This document shows positions 9,005 to 18,776 of a stretch of DNA of 64,000 nt, in pieces. Where the stretch lies: assembly GCA_009773455.1 (NCBI GenBank), contig WSXU01000016.1, positions 1 to 64,000 on the forward strand. The letters run 5' to 3'. Source of the DNA: Bacteroidota bacterium (GTDB lineage Bacteria > Bacteroidota > Bacteroidia > Bacteroidales > Lentimicrobiaceae). The translations under genes and the position numbers were made by a program. Position 1 is the stretch's first letter; each line of letters begins with the position of its first letter. The notes beneath the pieces were generated by a model that was not told where the DNA came from, did no database searches, and saw only the letters and a list, made by a program, of their open reading frames with translations.

Positions 9005-12000
9005 TTACATGAGTTCAGCCAGTTTAACCGGATAATTTCCCTCATAAATATTCCCCAGATGCCCGTCAATGGCAATCAGATCGCCACTCTTCAGTGTCTT
9101 TCCGTTGATGACGAAGTTCTTATCTTTCTCATTCACAAAAAGTTCCGTACAATTCACCACACAAGTTTTATCGAGCCGCACAGCGGTTACCGCAGCATGT
9201 GAAGTGGAGCCCCCGCGGGCAGTTACCAGGCCGTCGCAGGCAAAGATCATCCCGATATCATCGGGAACAGTATCGGGTCTGACCAGAATCTTATTTTCCT
9301 TTCTGTCGGCATACTTCTTCAGATCGTCCATATCGAAGGCCAGAATACCGTTCATCACACCCTTGCCCAGGCCGATGCCCCTTCCTAGAAGAGACATTTC
9401 ACTCAGTTTGCAATCGAATACATAACTCAGGTCAGGTTTCCTGATCTCCTGATCGCGCGTCTGCAGAATATAAAGATCCTCCGGGTTATCGCTTTCGAAG
9501 GTAAATTCAATCTCCTGATGGCTGAACCCATGGGTTTCGGTGAGGGCTTCGGCAACCTGCAGAAGCTTAGAATAAATTCCGGGAACAGCTGTCTGAAGTG
9601 AAACCCCCTTGTCGCCAAACATCAGCTTGCGCTGTCGTTCGGTCACCGGCCAGGGGTGAACCAGTCCGGCCACAATATCTTCACCCTGGCTGCAAAAGGT
9701 AAAGTCGCCATACAGGTGAACCCCGGGTTGTTCCTGATCGGGAGCATGGGTAAAAAGCACCCCAGTACCTGAATTGCGGTGGAGGTTACCAAGCACCATT
9801 TTCTGTATGATGGCAGCTGTACCCCATTCCCCGGCAATCTGAAGGTAATCACGGTAAACCTGGGCCCTTTCGCTCGACCATGATTCAAGTACATTAAAGA
9901 TGACCTGCTTCAGTTGTTCAAACGGCTCCTCATTGAAATGAATGTTATGCCCCTGAAGGATCTCCTTGTAGGTAAAAGCCATTTCGCGCATCTGGGCCGG
10001 GGGAAAGTCGATTTTCTGGTTGATGCCGTAACGTTTTTTAAAATCGATCATCACCATATCGAACTCGTCGCGCGAGATCCCGTAAGCCATCCCCCAGCTT
10101 TGAAGAAAACGGCGGTAGCAATCCCAGGAAGTCCAGCCAAAATTGGGTTGTTTGCTCAATGCTTCCACAATATCATCATTCAGACCGACATTGAGGTATG
10201 TATTCATGGCTCCGGGCATCGAAATGGCCGTACCTGACCTGACGGAAAGCAACAGGGGGTTGTTGGGATTCCCGAACTGTTGACCGGTCAGCTTTTCAAG
10301 CGCCATTACCTGTCGCCTGATCATCTGATCGAGCTCCTTCTCAATGAAAGGATTCTGCTGGATGGCTTCCCTCCTTCTGAAAATTTCAGTGGTGAGCACA
10401 AAACCCGGGGGTATAGGAAATCCCAGCAGGAAAAGTTTTTTCAGGAAGTAAGCCTTGGAGCCCAGAAACACCTGGTTGTCCATTTCGGGGGTTTCCCTGT
10501 AAAGCGAGGAGATCACCAGATCGGTATTGTACGACATAATGCTGCGAATGATCTCTTCGGGATAGGTATCCACCATCTGACGGAAGGATCCCAGAATGCG
10601 CGAAATAAATGCATCGAGTTGCTGCACCATAAAGGCAGAGGAGAGCATTTCGCGGTAAAACTGTTCTGATTTCCTTACGAGGAACTGTTTGCCGGCCGCA
10701 TCATCGCGTTTCATCTCTTCGGGGAAAATCTGCGGAACAACGACCCTGAGCTGCCGGTCATAAATCCTGAGGAAGTACTTGCTGATGATCTCACGCACGC
10801 TGCCCGACATAAACTGCAGTATGTTAATATACTGCCCTACCGAAAAGCTGGAAGAACTCAGACTGAACCGGAACATCTTCAGGTTGGAGTCATATCCCTG
10901 ATCGCTGATGCCATCGAGTTCAAGTCCTTCGCGGAACAACTCGAGAACAAGATAAATCCTTCGCAGTGTTTTAGCTGTGATGTAATCGAGGTTGATGCTG
11001 CTGACCAACTGCTCCATCAGTCCTGAGGCAACCTTCTCAAGGCGGAAAGCCAGCCCCAGCGCTTCGAATTTAGGTTCCCGGTATTTCCCGTACATACTGG
11101 GAATTCCAATAGCAATATGACGCTTGTGATATATATCTTCCCAGCCTTCTGTTTTTTCTTCACTCATGATGATGGTATTCAGCTTTCGCATGAAGTGAAA
11201 CACCTGCCGCAGGGAACGGTCGGGCAGGTTCCGGTCAATCACGTTTAAGAGTCCCTCTATCTCGGTCTGGTTGAAGAAATTGAATTTGTGCAGTAAAAAC
11301 CCCAGATTCACTGTGTTGAACGAATACTTTTCGCGCAACAACTCAATGAGTCTGAATATGTAAAACAACCGCTGCTTGTCGAGCGAATTGTCTGATGGAA
11401 GTCCCTCAAGCTGCTTTCTGATCTTGTCGGATGTCATATTCATAAGTACATCCGGCATACAGTTGTTTGCCTCGCACAGGCTTTTCAGCAATTCGTTGAT
11501 GCCTGAAAACCACATGGAATCCGGCGAAAGAAACAGTTTTACATCCTCAGGCAGTTTTTCCTCCAGCGGAGCTGTATTCCCATCGTACCAGTACCTTATA
11601 ATGTTGGTTGTGAGGTCGATGTGCGTATTGTTACTTTCGGTGTGAACCTGTTTACGGAGAAAATGGATCAGCCGGTCGTTGCGGTGCGAGAGTTCATCCA
11701 TGGCGGTGGTCACCTCACGCAACTCTCCTTCGGCACCGATTTCGTTGAAATAAACCGGGAAAAGCCTTGCCAGCTGCTTGATCTGCTTAAAGATGGGTTT
11801 GATATCGGAATTCAGCAGGGCGGTAACATCGCGCTGGAACAGGTCGGTATCAGACACAAACACCCCTCCCAGCCTGAGGTGGATGATGAGGGCGGAAAGC
11901 AGGTCTCGGAAAGTCAGCGGCGAGTACTCTATCAGTTCCATCCAGACCCGGATGTTCTTGATGTGGTATTCATTCACTTCAAGCTGCCAGTCTTTCGAAA

Positions 12001-13138
12001 CATACATAATGCCCGGGGCAATGAAACCATGGCGGATGAGCAGCTTCTCGTAATGCGAGATATGGAGCTGGTTATCGGTCCTGAATATTTCTTTACCGAG
12101 CGTCAGAATGCAATCGAGCACTGTACCCGGGTTGCTGGCTTTCAGGTCGCTGAAAAGCTTAAAGATGTTATCGAGAAATCCGAACACCTCATCGCTTGAT
12201 AATTCATTCTTGATGTTCCGCAGCAGGTTGTTGAAATCCCTCAGCAGCAGCTCCTTCTGATTCTGCATACCCTCGAGATGCAGCAGGTAAAGGAGGAAAT
12301 AAAACTTTTCGTGGAAACGTTCGAATCCATGGTGGAGTTGCCGTATATGAAGAGAAATATCGTTGAATCCCGGGATTTTCAGCAAGGCCTCCCAATCACC
12401 GGCTTTGCCGGTTTCAGCAATCATATTGTTGAACCACTCTTTACCAATGCTGTTGAACTTTTTTCTGCTGCCTGCACTGAAGAGATTACTTTTCTGCCCA
12501 AGCCAGTCATCAACCCTGGTAGAATCGCGCCAATAGGTTGCAGTTGCGATCAATACTTTCTTTACCAGAGCAATAGCCACTGCGCTGCTGTTTCCCGGCC
12601 ATTCTGCACGTGAAAACACCCTCACCATGTATGTTGAATTCCTGATAACCGCAGCGTTATGCTTTTCTGATGCGTGATCGATAACACCGATCGCTGTAGC
12701 TATGGATTCCTGCCTGTCGGCTGGCGATTCCAGCAGTTTCTCGAGTAATTCCAACAGGGTATGGATGGCTTCTTCCCCGGTACTTTCACTCAATGGCCTG
12801 TCAAGCACACCGGCAAAAAGGCCGATGATGGCTTTCCATGCTTTCCCGCAAAGTTCAGGTTTATCGTAAAACCAGAAATCGCCCAGGCTGATGCTGCGCA
12901 ACTGACCAATTACAAAGCCACTGTTTGAGAACGGATGGTTATACTCGTTCAGGCATTCGGCTGCCCGGGAGTGAATGCTGTAATATTCTGCTGAAAGTAA
13001 CAGAAACTCCTGGTGATCAGGAGGTATGTTAATATTATCAGTCCTGGTTTCCCGAAGGTTTGCCGCCAGTGCATCCGATTTCAGGGCATTGTCTTTACTC
13101 ATGAAGGCGTATTTTGGTGCTAATATAACAATTATCAC
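9005..13138 (-). CDS. PEP-synthase/PPDK-related dikinase: large N-terminal region + ATP-grasp (PPDK_N) + phosphohistidine domain; start possibly the internal Met at 13102
   Basis: FLGSKAYFLKKLFLLGFPIPPGFVLTTEIF, LLLSVRSGTAISMPGAMNTYLNVGLND, LYGDFTFCSQGEDIVAG, LYILQTRDQEIRKP, GLVTARGGSTSHAAVTAVRLDKTCVV; protein ends shortly after the His domain. Confidence 0.88.
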   Translation of the reverse strand: MIIVILAPKYAFMSKDNALKSDALAANLRETRTDNINIPPDHQEFLLLSAEYYSIHSRAAECLNEYNHPFSNSGFVIGQLRSISLGDFWFYDKPELCGKAWKAIIGLFAGVLDRPLSESTGEEAIHTLLELLEKLLESPADRQESIATAIGVIDHASEKHNAAVIRNSTYMVRVFSRAEWPGNSSAVAIALVKKVLIATATYWRDSTRVDDWLGQKSNLFSAGSRKKFNSIGKEWFNNMIAETGKAGDWEALLKIPGFNDISLHIRQLHHGFERFHEKFYFLLYLLHLEGMQNQKELLLRDFNNLLRNIKNELSSDEVFGFLDNIFKLFSDLKASNPGTVLDCILTLGKEIFRTDNQLHISHYEKLLIRHGFIAPGIMYVSKDWQLEVNEYHIKNIRVWMELIEYSPLTFRDLLSALIIHLRLGGVFVSDTDLFQRDVTALLNSDIKPIFKQIKQLARLFPVYFNEIGAEGELREVTTAMDELSHRNDRLIHFLRKQVHTESNNTHIDLTTNIIRYWYDGNTAPLEEKLPEDVKLFLSPDSMWFSGINELLKSLCEANNCMPDVLMNMTSDKIRKQLEGLPSDNSLDKQRLFYIFRLIELLREKYSFNTVNLGFLLHKFNFFNQTEIEGLLNVIDRNLPDRSLRQVFHFMRKLNTIIMSEEKTEGWEDIYHKRHIAIGIPSMYGKYREPKFEALGLAFRLEKVASGLMEQLVSSINLDYITAKTLRRIYLVLELFREGLELDGISDQGYDSNLKMFRFSLSSSSFSVGQYINILQFMSGSVREIISKYFLRIYDRQLRVVVPQIFPEEMKRDDAAGKQFLVRKSEQFYREMLSSAFMVQQLDAFISRILGSFRQMVDTYPEEIIRSIMSYNTDLVISSLYRETPEMDNQVFLGSKAYFLKKLFLLGFPIPPGFVLTTEIFRRREAIQQNPFIEKELDQMIRRQVMALEKLTGQQFGNPNNPLLLSVRSGTAISMPGAMNTYLNVGLNDDIVEALSKQPNFGWTSWDCYRRFLQSWGMAYGISRDEFDMVMIDFKKRYGINQKIDFPPAQMREMAFTYKEILQGHNIHFNEEPFEQLKQVIFNVLESWSSERAQVYRDYLQIAGEWGTAAIIQKMVLGNLHRNSGTGVLFTHAPDQEQPGVHLYGDFTFCSQGEDIVAGLVHPWPVTERQRKLMFGDKGVSLQTAVPGIYSKLLQVAEALTETHGFSHQEIEFTFESDNPEDLYILQTRDQEIRKPDLSYVFDCKLSEMSLLGRGIGLGKGVMNGILAFDMDDLKKYADRKENKILVRPDTVPDDIGMIFACDGLVTARGGSTSHAAVTAVRLDKTCVVNCTELFVNEKDKNFVINGKTLKSGDLIAIDGHLGNIYEGNYPVKLAELM

Positions 13139-13280
13139 AGACAGAGTTCAAAGGGTATATACCATGTCGTTTGAAAAACATCTTCTTCCTCACCGAACAG
13201 TCTTGTCGTATGATTTCAGTCAGAGACCCTGAAAAACAATGCCGGTTTTGATTTAAAAACCTATTTTTGCGCTCAAATTC

Positions 13281-13904
13281 ATGGCTATGTTAGAATTCTT
13301 TCAGACCATCATCGACTGGTATATGCAGAATATGAGCTATCTCGCAATCGTATTGCTGATGGCTATAGAGAGCACCTTCCTGCCCCTCCCCTCTGAACTG
13401 GTTATACCTCCTGCTGCCTGGAAAGCTGCCCAGGGAGATATGAACCTCTTCCTCGTCATTCTGGCAGGTACGGTAGGTGCCCTGCTGGGTTCACTGATTA
13501 ACTACGGCCTCGCCTATTTTCTCGGCCGTAAAATCATCTATGCCTTTGCTGAAACCAGGTTTGCCCGTATGTGTATGGTAACTCCCGATAAGGTTCATAA
13601 GGCTGAAGCCTATTTTGTGGCACACGGACGCACCTCCACATTTATCGGAAGGCTGGTCCCCGGCATCAGGCACCTGATTTCGATACCAGCCGGCCTGGCC
13701 AAAATGCCACTCCGTGATTTTATGTTTTTCACTTTTATCGGTGCCGGTATCTGGAATATTATTCTTGCCCTTCTCGGTTATTTCCTCTATTCACAGCAGG
13801 AATTGCTTAACCGCTACTTCCACGAACTTAGTCTTATCCTGCTGGTACTTGGCCTCCTGTTCGTCATTTACCTTATTTACCTGGGATTCAGGAAAAAGAA
13901 ATAA
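13281..13904 (+). CDS. DedA family membrane protein
   Basis: ESTFLPLPSELVIPPAAW, GSLINYGLAYFLGRK, GRLVPGIRHLISIPAGLAKMPLRDF. Confidence 0.93.
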   Translation: MAMLEFFQTIIDWYMQNMSYLAIVLLMAIESTFLPLPSELVIPPAAWKAAQGDMNLFLVILAGTVGALLGSLINYGLAYFLGRKIIYAFAETRFARMCMVTPDKVHKAEAYFVAHGRTSTFIGRLVPGIRHLISIPAGLAKMPLRDFMFFTFIGAGIWNIILALLGYFLYSQQELLNRYFHELSLILLVLGLLFVIYLIYLGFRKKK

Positions 13905-14198
13905 GACCACAACCATAATAAAAGTTGCATTTCAGGGCACTGACAGTCCGGTTACATTTCTATGACAATAACCGGAATAAAAGTTGCTGTCATACCCTTG
14001 CCGGAAAACAAACTGCATGTTTCCCTGTTTAGGAATAAAAAAGAAGTTGTCACTTAATTCTGTCCCTGTCCCGTCGCGGGCATCCGGCGATTTTTCGCTG
14101 CCTTACCTCCGAAAATTCAAACATTCATTAACAAAAGCAGCCGGATCCGGATCATTCCGGGAATTGCAGACGACCATTTATAAATTCTAATCCTTTCC

Positions 14199-14858
14199 AT
14201 GAAAAGAAAATTAAACCTGAATAAAGTCAAAGTAAGTCGCCAGGTTCAGATTGCCCCGGGTGTCTTTGTACTCTCTTTCCCGCGTCCGTGGGATTTCACA
14301 GCAGGCCAGGTCCTGGGTATCGGGGCCCATGCCACCGACGAAGCAAGGCTTTACAGCATTGCCAGCGGTGAACTCGATGACGAGGTTGACATACTCTACA
14401 ACATCAACCCCGATGGTAAACTCACGCCATGGCTGGCCAGGGTAGTAACCGGTGACAATATATGGGTAAGTGAACCCTTCGGCTCTTTTACCGGAACCGG
14501 TGAACCCGCCTGGTGGATCGCCTCCGGAACCGGTATTGCCCCTTTCAGCGCTATGTTCCGCACCGGACTTACCGCCGGCAAAAAGCTCATCCATGGCGGC
14601 CGCGATCTCAATTCATTCTATTTCAGCCAGACCTTTTCTGCTACCCTGAATGACAATTACATCCGCTGCTGTTCACGCGAAAGCGGAGAAGGAATTTATG
14701 ACGGGCGGATCACCAGATACCTCTCAGAATTACCGCAAGTACCTCACAATGAAAAGTACTACCTTTGCGGTAGTGCCGAAATGGTGGTCGAAGTCCGTGA
14801 TATCCTGATTACAAAAGGAGTTCCGTTCGATAACATTATTTCGGAAATCTATTTTTAA
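14199..14858 (+). CDS. Ferredoxin-NADP reductase-type FAD/NAD(P)-binding oxidoreductase
   Basis: LSFPRPWDFTAGQVLGIG, ARLYSIASGELDDE, PAWWIASGTGIAPFSAMFRTGL, YYLCGSAEMVVEVRDILITKGV. Confidence 0.9.
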   Translation: MKRKLNLNKVKVSRQVQIAPGVFVLSFPRPWDFTAGQVLGIGAHATDEARLYSIASGELDDEVDILYNINPDGKLTPWLARVVTGDNIWVSEPFGSFTGTGEPAWWIASGTGIAPFSAMFRTGLTAGKKLIHGGRDLNSFYFSQTFSATLNDNYIRCCSRESGEGIYDGRITRYLSELPQVPHNEKYYLCGSAEMVVEVRDILITKGVPFDNIISEIYF

Positions 14859-14861
14859 CGC

Positions 14862-15905
14862 ATGTCCGACATCAAAGAACCCCTTTTCGGGAAAACACTA
14901 TCTGAACTGACAGAAATTGCCGGTCTTCTCGGGCTTCCGAAATATACCGGAGGCCAGCTGGCTTACTGGTTGTATAAAACGGATGTGGATTCCTTTGAAG
15001 GAATGACCAATGTTTCGAAGAAAACCAGGGCGCAACTCGCCGAAAAATATGAAATCGGCGTTCATCCTCCGGTGAATGTTTCGGAATCGGCCGATGGCAC
15101 CAAAAAATATCTCTTCCGGGCCGGCAGTGGCAAATTCATTGAAGCCGCCTATATCCCCGATGGAAAGCGGCATACCCTCTGCGTTTCTTCTCAGGTGGGC
15201 TGCAAAATGGGCTGTCTTTTCTGCATGACAGGGAAACAGGGCTTCCAGGGGCATCTCTCGTCCGGTGAAATTCTCAACCAGCTGCGCAGCATCCCTGAGC
15301 GGAAAGAAATGACCAATGTCGTTTACATGGGTATGGGTGAGCCCTTCGATAACCTCGACGCGGTCATGAAAAGCCTTGAGATTCTCACTGCAGAATACGG
15401 CTTTGCCATCAGCGTGAGGAAAACAACGGTTTCAACCATCGGAATTGTACCGGCCATGCGGGTTTTCCTTGAGAAAAGCAAATGTAACCTGGCTGTGAGC
15501 CTTCATACGCCCTTCGATGAAGAACGCCGCCGTCTGATGCCGATTCAGAATGTATATCCGCTGAAGGATGTCATTGATACCATCTGTGAATTTGACATAG
15601 GCAAATACCGGCGTGTTTCGTTTGAGTATATTATGTTCAAAGGCGTAAACGACTCCAGACGCCATGTGAATGAACTGGCCAGGGTACTTAACAAAGTGAA
15701 AAGCCGCATCAACCTGATCCGCTTCCACCCCATTCCGGGAACACCATTGCTCGGGTCAGACGAAGCAGCCATCGCCGACTTCCAGCAGGCCCTCAACGAT
15801 AAAGGCATCGTAACCACACTCAGGGCATCACGCGGGCAGGATATTGACGCCGCCTGCGGACTGTTGTCGACAAAGGAGCTGGTAAAGGCACAGTCGGTGG
15901 ATTGA
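14862..15905 (+). CDS. rlmN: 23S rRNA (adenine(2503)-C(2))-methyltransferase RlmN
   Basis: TLCVSSQVGCKMGCLFCMTGKQGFQGHLSSGEILNQ, NVVYMGMGEPFDNLDAV, VSLHTPFDEERRRLMPI. Confidence 0.97.
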   Translation: MSDIKEPLFGKTLSELTEIAGLLGLPKYTGGQLAYWLYKTDVDSFEGMTNVSKKTRAQLAEKYEIGVHPPVNVSESADGTKKYLFRAGSGKFIEAAYIPDGKRHTLCVSSQVGCKMGCLFCMTGKQGFQGHLSSGEILNQLRSIPERKEMTNVVYMGMGEPFDNLDAVMKSLEILTAEYGFAISVRKTTVSTIGIVPAMRVFLEKSKCNLAVSLHTPFDEERRRLMPIQNVYPLKDVIDTICEFDIGKYRRVSFEYIMFKGVNDSRRHVNELARVLNKVKSRINLIRFHPIPGTPLLGSDEAAIADFQQALNDKGIVTTLRASRGQDIDAACGLLSTKELVKAQSVD

Positions 15906-16082
15906 AAAAAAAGTGAGACAGGTCAATGCTTGTCAGTTAAGGTAATTATAGCGGAAGAAGGCATGTTCAGATTATTCTGGAATACCGCTGCCTGCGATCA
16001 GCATATGGTATATAGATCTGAATGCATAAAGAATTATTGCGATTAATTCATCACATGACGAAATTATTAACCAGGCGGGGAA

Positions 16083-17432
16083 ATGCGTGATCTTACCGAC
16101 GGCAGACCAGCGAAACTGATATTGCAGTTTGCCACCCCTATGCTGATCGGCAATGTGTTTCAGCAGTTGTACAATGTAACCGACAGCATCATCGTCGGAA
16201 GGTTTCTGGGAAAAGAAGCCCTGGCCGCCGTGGGTGCATCCTTCCCGCTGATTTTCATGCTCATCTCCTTTGTCATCGGCATCGCTTCGGGTTCCACCAT
16301 CATCATAGCCCAGTATTTCGGAGCGAAGGATCTGACAAAGGTCCGCAGGTCGGTCGACACCATGTACATTTACCTTTTTTTCGCTTCATTGCTGATAACG
16401 GTTCTGGGAATTACTTTCAGTGGCCCTATTTTCAGGCTGATCAGACTGCCAGAAGAGGTTATTCCGCAGGCTTCACTCTACATGAATGTTTATCTTACGG
16501 GAACCATCTTTTTCTTTGGGTTCAATGGCACAAGTGCCGTACTCAGGGGTTTGGGCGATTCAAAAACACCACTCTACTTCCTGGTGATCTCAACCATCAC
16601 CAATATTGTTTTCGACCTGCTTTTCGTGGTTGTGTTCAAATGGGGCATCGCCGGAGCAGCGTGGGCTACCGTTCTTTCACAGGCAGGTGCTTTCATCACC
16701 CTCGTGCTTTACCTGAACCGGAAACATGAACTGATGAACCTTTCCTGGCGGAAGATGGAATGGGATAAAAGTATTTTTCTTCAAAGCATACGCATCGGTG
16801 TACCTACCGGATTCCAGCAGACCTTTGTTTCACTCGGGATGCTTGCCCTGCTCAGAATTGTCAACGATTATGGTACCGATACGGTAGCAGCCTACAGTGT
16901 GGCCGGCCGCATCGACGGGCTGGCATCCCTGCCTGCCATGAACTTCGGGCAGGCCCTGTCAACCTATACCGGGCAAAACATCGGAGCAAACAAGATCAAA
17001 CGGGTGAAGGAAGGGCTCATTGCCACGCTGAACATGTCTGTGATCACTGCCGTGGTTACCTCTTTGCTGGTGATGGTTTTCAGATATCCGCTGATGGCTC
17101 TGTTTACCAACGATGCCAATGTCATCGCCATCGGTGGGCGTTACCTGCTGATTGTAGGGGGATTCTATATCATGTTTTCGAGTATGTTCGTGATCGGCGG
17201 AGTGATGCGCGGTGCAGGTGACACCCTGATCCCCATGTTTATTACCCTGTTCTCACTCTGGATTATCCGAATACCCTTTGCCTGGATCCTGTCGCACAAA
17301 ATCGGTGTCGACGGCATCTGGTGGGCCATCCCCATCGCCTGGTTTTTCGGAATGAGTTTTTCCTATGTGTATTACCGTACAGGAAAATGGAAACTGAAAA
17401 CAGTGGTAAAATTCAGGGAAGTCAAGGAGTAG
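16083..17432 (+). CDS. MATE family efflux transporter
   Basis: LILQFATPMLIGNVFQQLYNVTDSIIVGRFLGKEALAAVGASFPL, 12-TM pattern, MNFGQALSTYTGQNIGA. Confidence 0.95.
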   Translation: MRDLTDGRPAKLILQFATPMLIGNVFQQLYNVTDSIIVGRFLGKEALAAVGASFPLIFMLISFVIGIASGSTIIIAQYFGAKDLTKVRRSVDTMYIYLFFASLLITVLGITFSGPIFRLIRLPEEVIPQASLYMNVYLTGTIFFFGFNGTSAVLRGLGDSKTPLYFLVISTITNIVFDLLFVVVFKWGIAGAAWATVLSQAGAFITLVLYLNRKHELMNLSWRKMEWDKSIFLQSIRIGVPTGFQQTFVSLGMLALLRIVNDYGTDTVAAYSVAGRIDGLASLPAMNFGQALSTYTGQNIGANKIKRVKEGLIATLNMSVITAVVTSLLVMVFRYPLMALFTNDANVIAIGGRYLLIVGGFYIMFSSMFVIGGVMRGAGDTLIPMFITLFSLWIIRIPFAWILSHKIGVDGIWWAIPIAWFFGMSFSYVYYRTGKWKLKTVVKFREVKE

Positions 17433-17466
17433 ATACGCCGACCGATTTTCAGCAAGCTGATAAGTT

Positions 17467-18642
17467 TTAATCCTGTTTCAGATTCTTGAATCCACTTTCC
17501 ATGGCCTCTGAAATGCGGGTAAATACCTCATCAAACGAGCCTCGTCCGTCAATCTTGATCACCCCGTGCAGCTGGTTGTATTTCTCGATGACCGGAACCG
17601 TTTTGGTTTCATGCTCCTGAAGGCGTTTTACAATTTTAGCCGTACTGGTGTCGTAAGGCATGCAGTTTTCTGTCTTGCTCCGCTCATCAAGGCGGCGGAT
17701 CAGCTCAAGGGTGGGCACTTCGATCTCTATGATTTTCGAGATGGAGGAGCCGTATTTCTTCAGCAACCCGTCAAGAATATACGATTGCACCAGTGTCCTG
17801 GGATAGCCTTTGAATATGAAACCCTTGACATCTTTGGAACTGGCCAGCTTTTTCTCAATCAATTGTACCACGATTTCGTCGGGTACGAGTTGACCATTTT
17901 CATACAACTCCGTTATTCTTTTTCCTGTCTCTGTACCGGCCGCTATTTCCTGCTCCAACATGGCACCGGTGGCCACATATTCAAGCCCGAATTTCCTGGC
18001 CAGGGCTTTCCCCTGCGAACCACGGCCAGAGCCGGGATAGCCAAACAGCACAATATTGAAAAGGCTCTTGCTCAGTTCATGGTTGATGATCTTCGTAATG
18101 GCAAGGTTCACATTTTCGATGCTGTCGATTCCGTTGACTTCAGTATAAATACCCTTGTCACGGTAAAACTGAAGCACCGGCAGTGTTTTTTCATTGTACT
18201 CCCTGAGGCGGTTGCGGATTACCTTTTCATTGTCGTCGCTTCGACCCGATGTTTTGCCCCTGTTCAGCAACCGGGCCACCGACTCTTCTTCGGGCACCGC
18301 CAGGCTGATGAGGCAGTTGAGCGAGGTATTCAGCTTCAGCATCAGTCCTTCAAGGATATATGCCTGTATGTATGTCCGCGGAAATCCGTCGAACAGGAAT
18401 CCATTGGAATCGGGGTTATCGGTAATGGTCTTTTCAATGATCTGCACAATGATTTCGTCCGACACCAGCCCTCCGGAGGCGATGCTGCTCTGTGCTTCCA
18501 TACCCAGCCTGGTTTTCCCGGCAATCTCCTTTCGAAGGAGATCGCCTGTGGAAATATAAAACAGGTTATACTTAGTGATCAGGAACTCTGACTGGGTACC
18601 CTTTCCCGCACCCGGCGGGCCAAACAAGGCGATGTTGAGCAT
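17467..18642 (-). CDS. Tandem two-domain adenylate kinase-like protein (second domain degenerate)
   Basis: Domain 1: MLNIALFGPPGAGKGTQ...GFLFDGFPRT; domain 2: FNIVLFGYPGSGRGSQ...GFIFKGYPRT. The supplied ORF begins 21 bp upstream at 18663; Met at 18642 fits better. Confidence 0.92.
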   Translation of the reverse strand: MLNIALFGPPGAGKGTQSEFLITKYNLFYISTGDLLRKEIAGKTRLGMEAQSSIASGGLVSDEIIVQIIEKTITDNPDSNGFLFDGFPRTYIQAYILEGLMLKLNTSLNCLISLAVPEEESVARLLNRGKTSGRSDDNEKVIRNRLREYNEKTLPVLQFYRDKGIYTEVNGIDSIENVNLAITKIINHELSKSLFNIVLFGYPGSGRGSQGKALARKFGLEYVATGAMLEQEIAAGTETGKRITELYENGQLVPDEIVVQLIEKKLASSKDVKGFIFKGYPRTLVQSYILDGLLKKYGSSISKIIEIEVPTLELIRRLDERSKTENCMPYDTSTAKIVKRLQEHETKTVPVIEKYNQLHGVIKIDGRGSFDEVFTRISEAMESGFKNLKQD

Positions 18643-18776
18643 AATTTTTAAATTATGTATCAAACCTACATGAATTTACGCTGATTCACAAGAATCTTAA
18701 GAAATATTCAGCACCATTTAACCATGTTCCGGCCGAAGATCAACCGGTTTCAGGTTTCGCAGTTTCCCTGATTGAC

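Noticed and set aside
11621-12199. 192-aa plus-strand ORF and other plus-strand ORFs within 9069-12613
   Set aside because: Antisense to the dikinase CDS, no recognisable domain
17566-18591. 341-aa plus-strand ORF (and 18194-18559)
   Set aside because: Antisense shadow of the tandem adenylate kinase gene; composition is typical of a reverse-strand artefact
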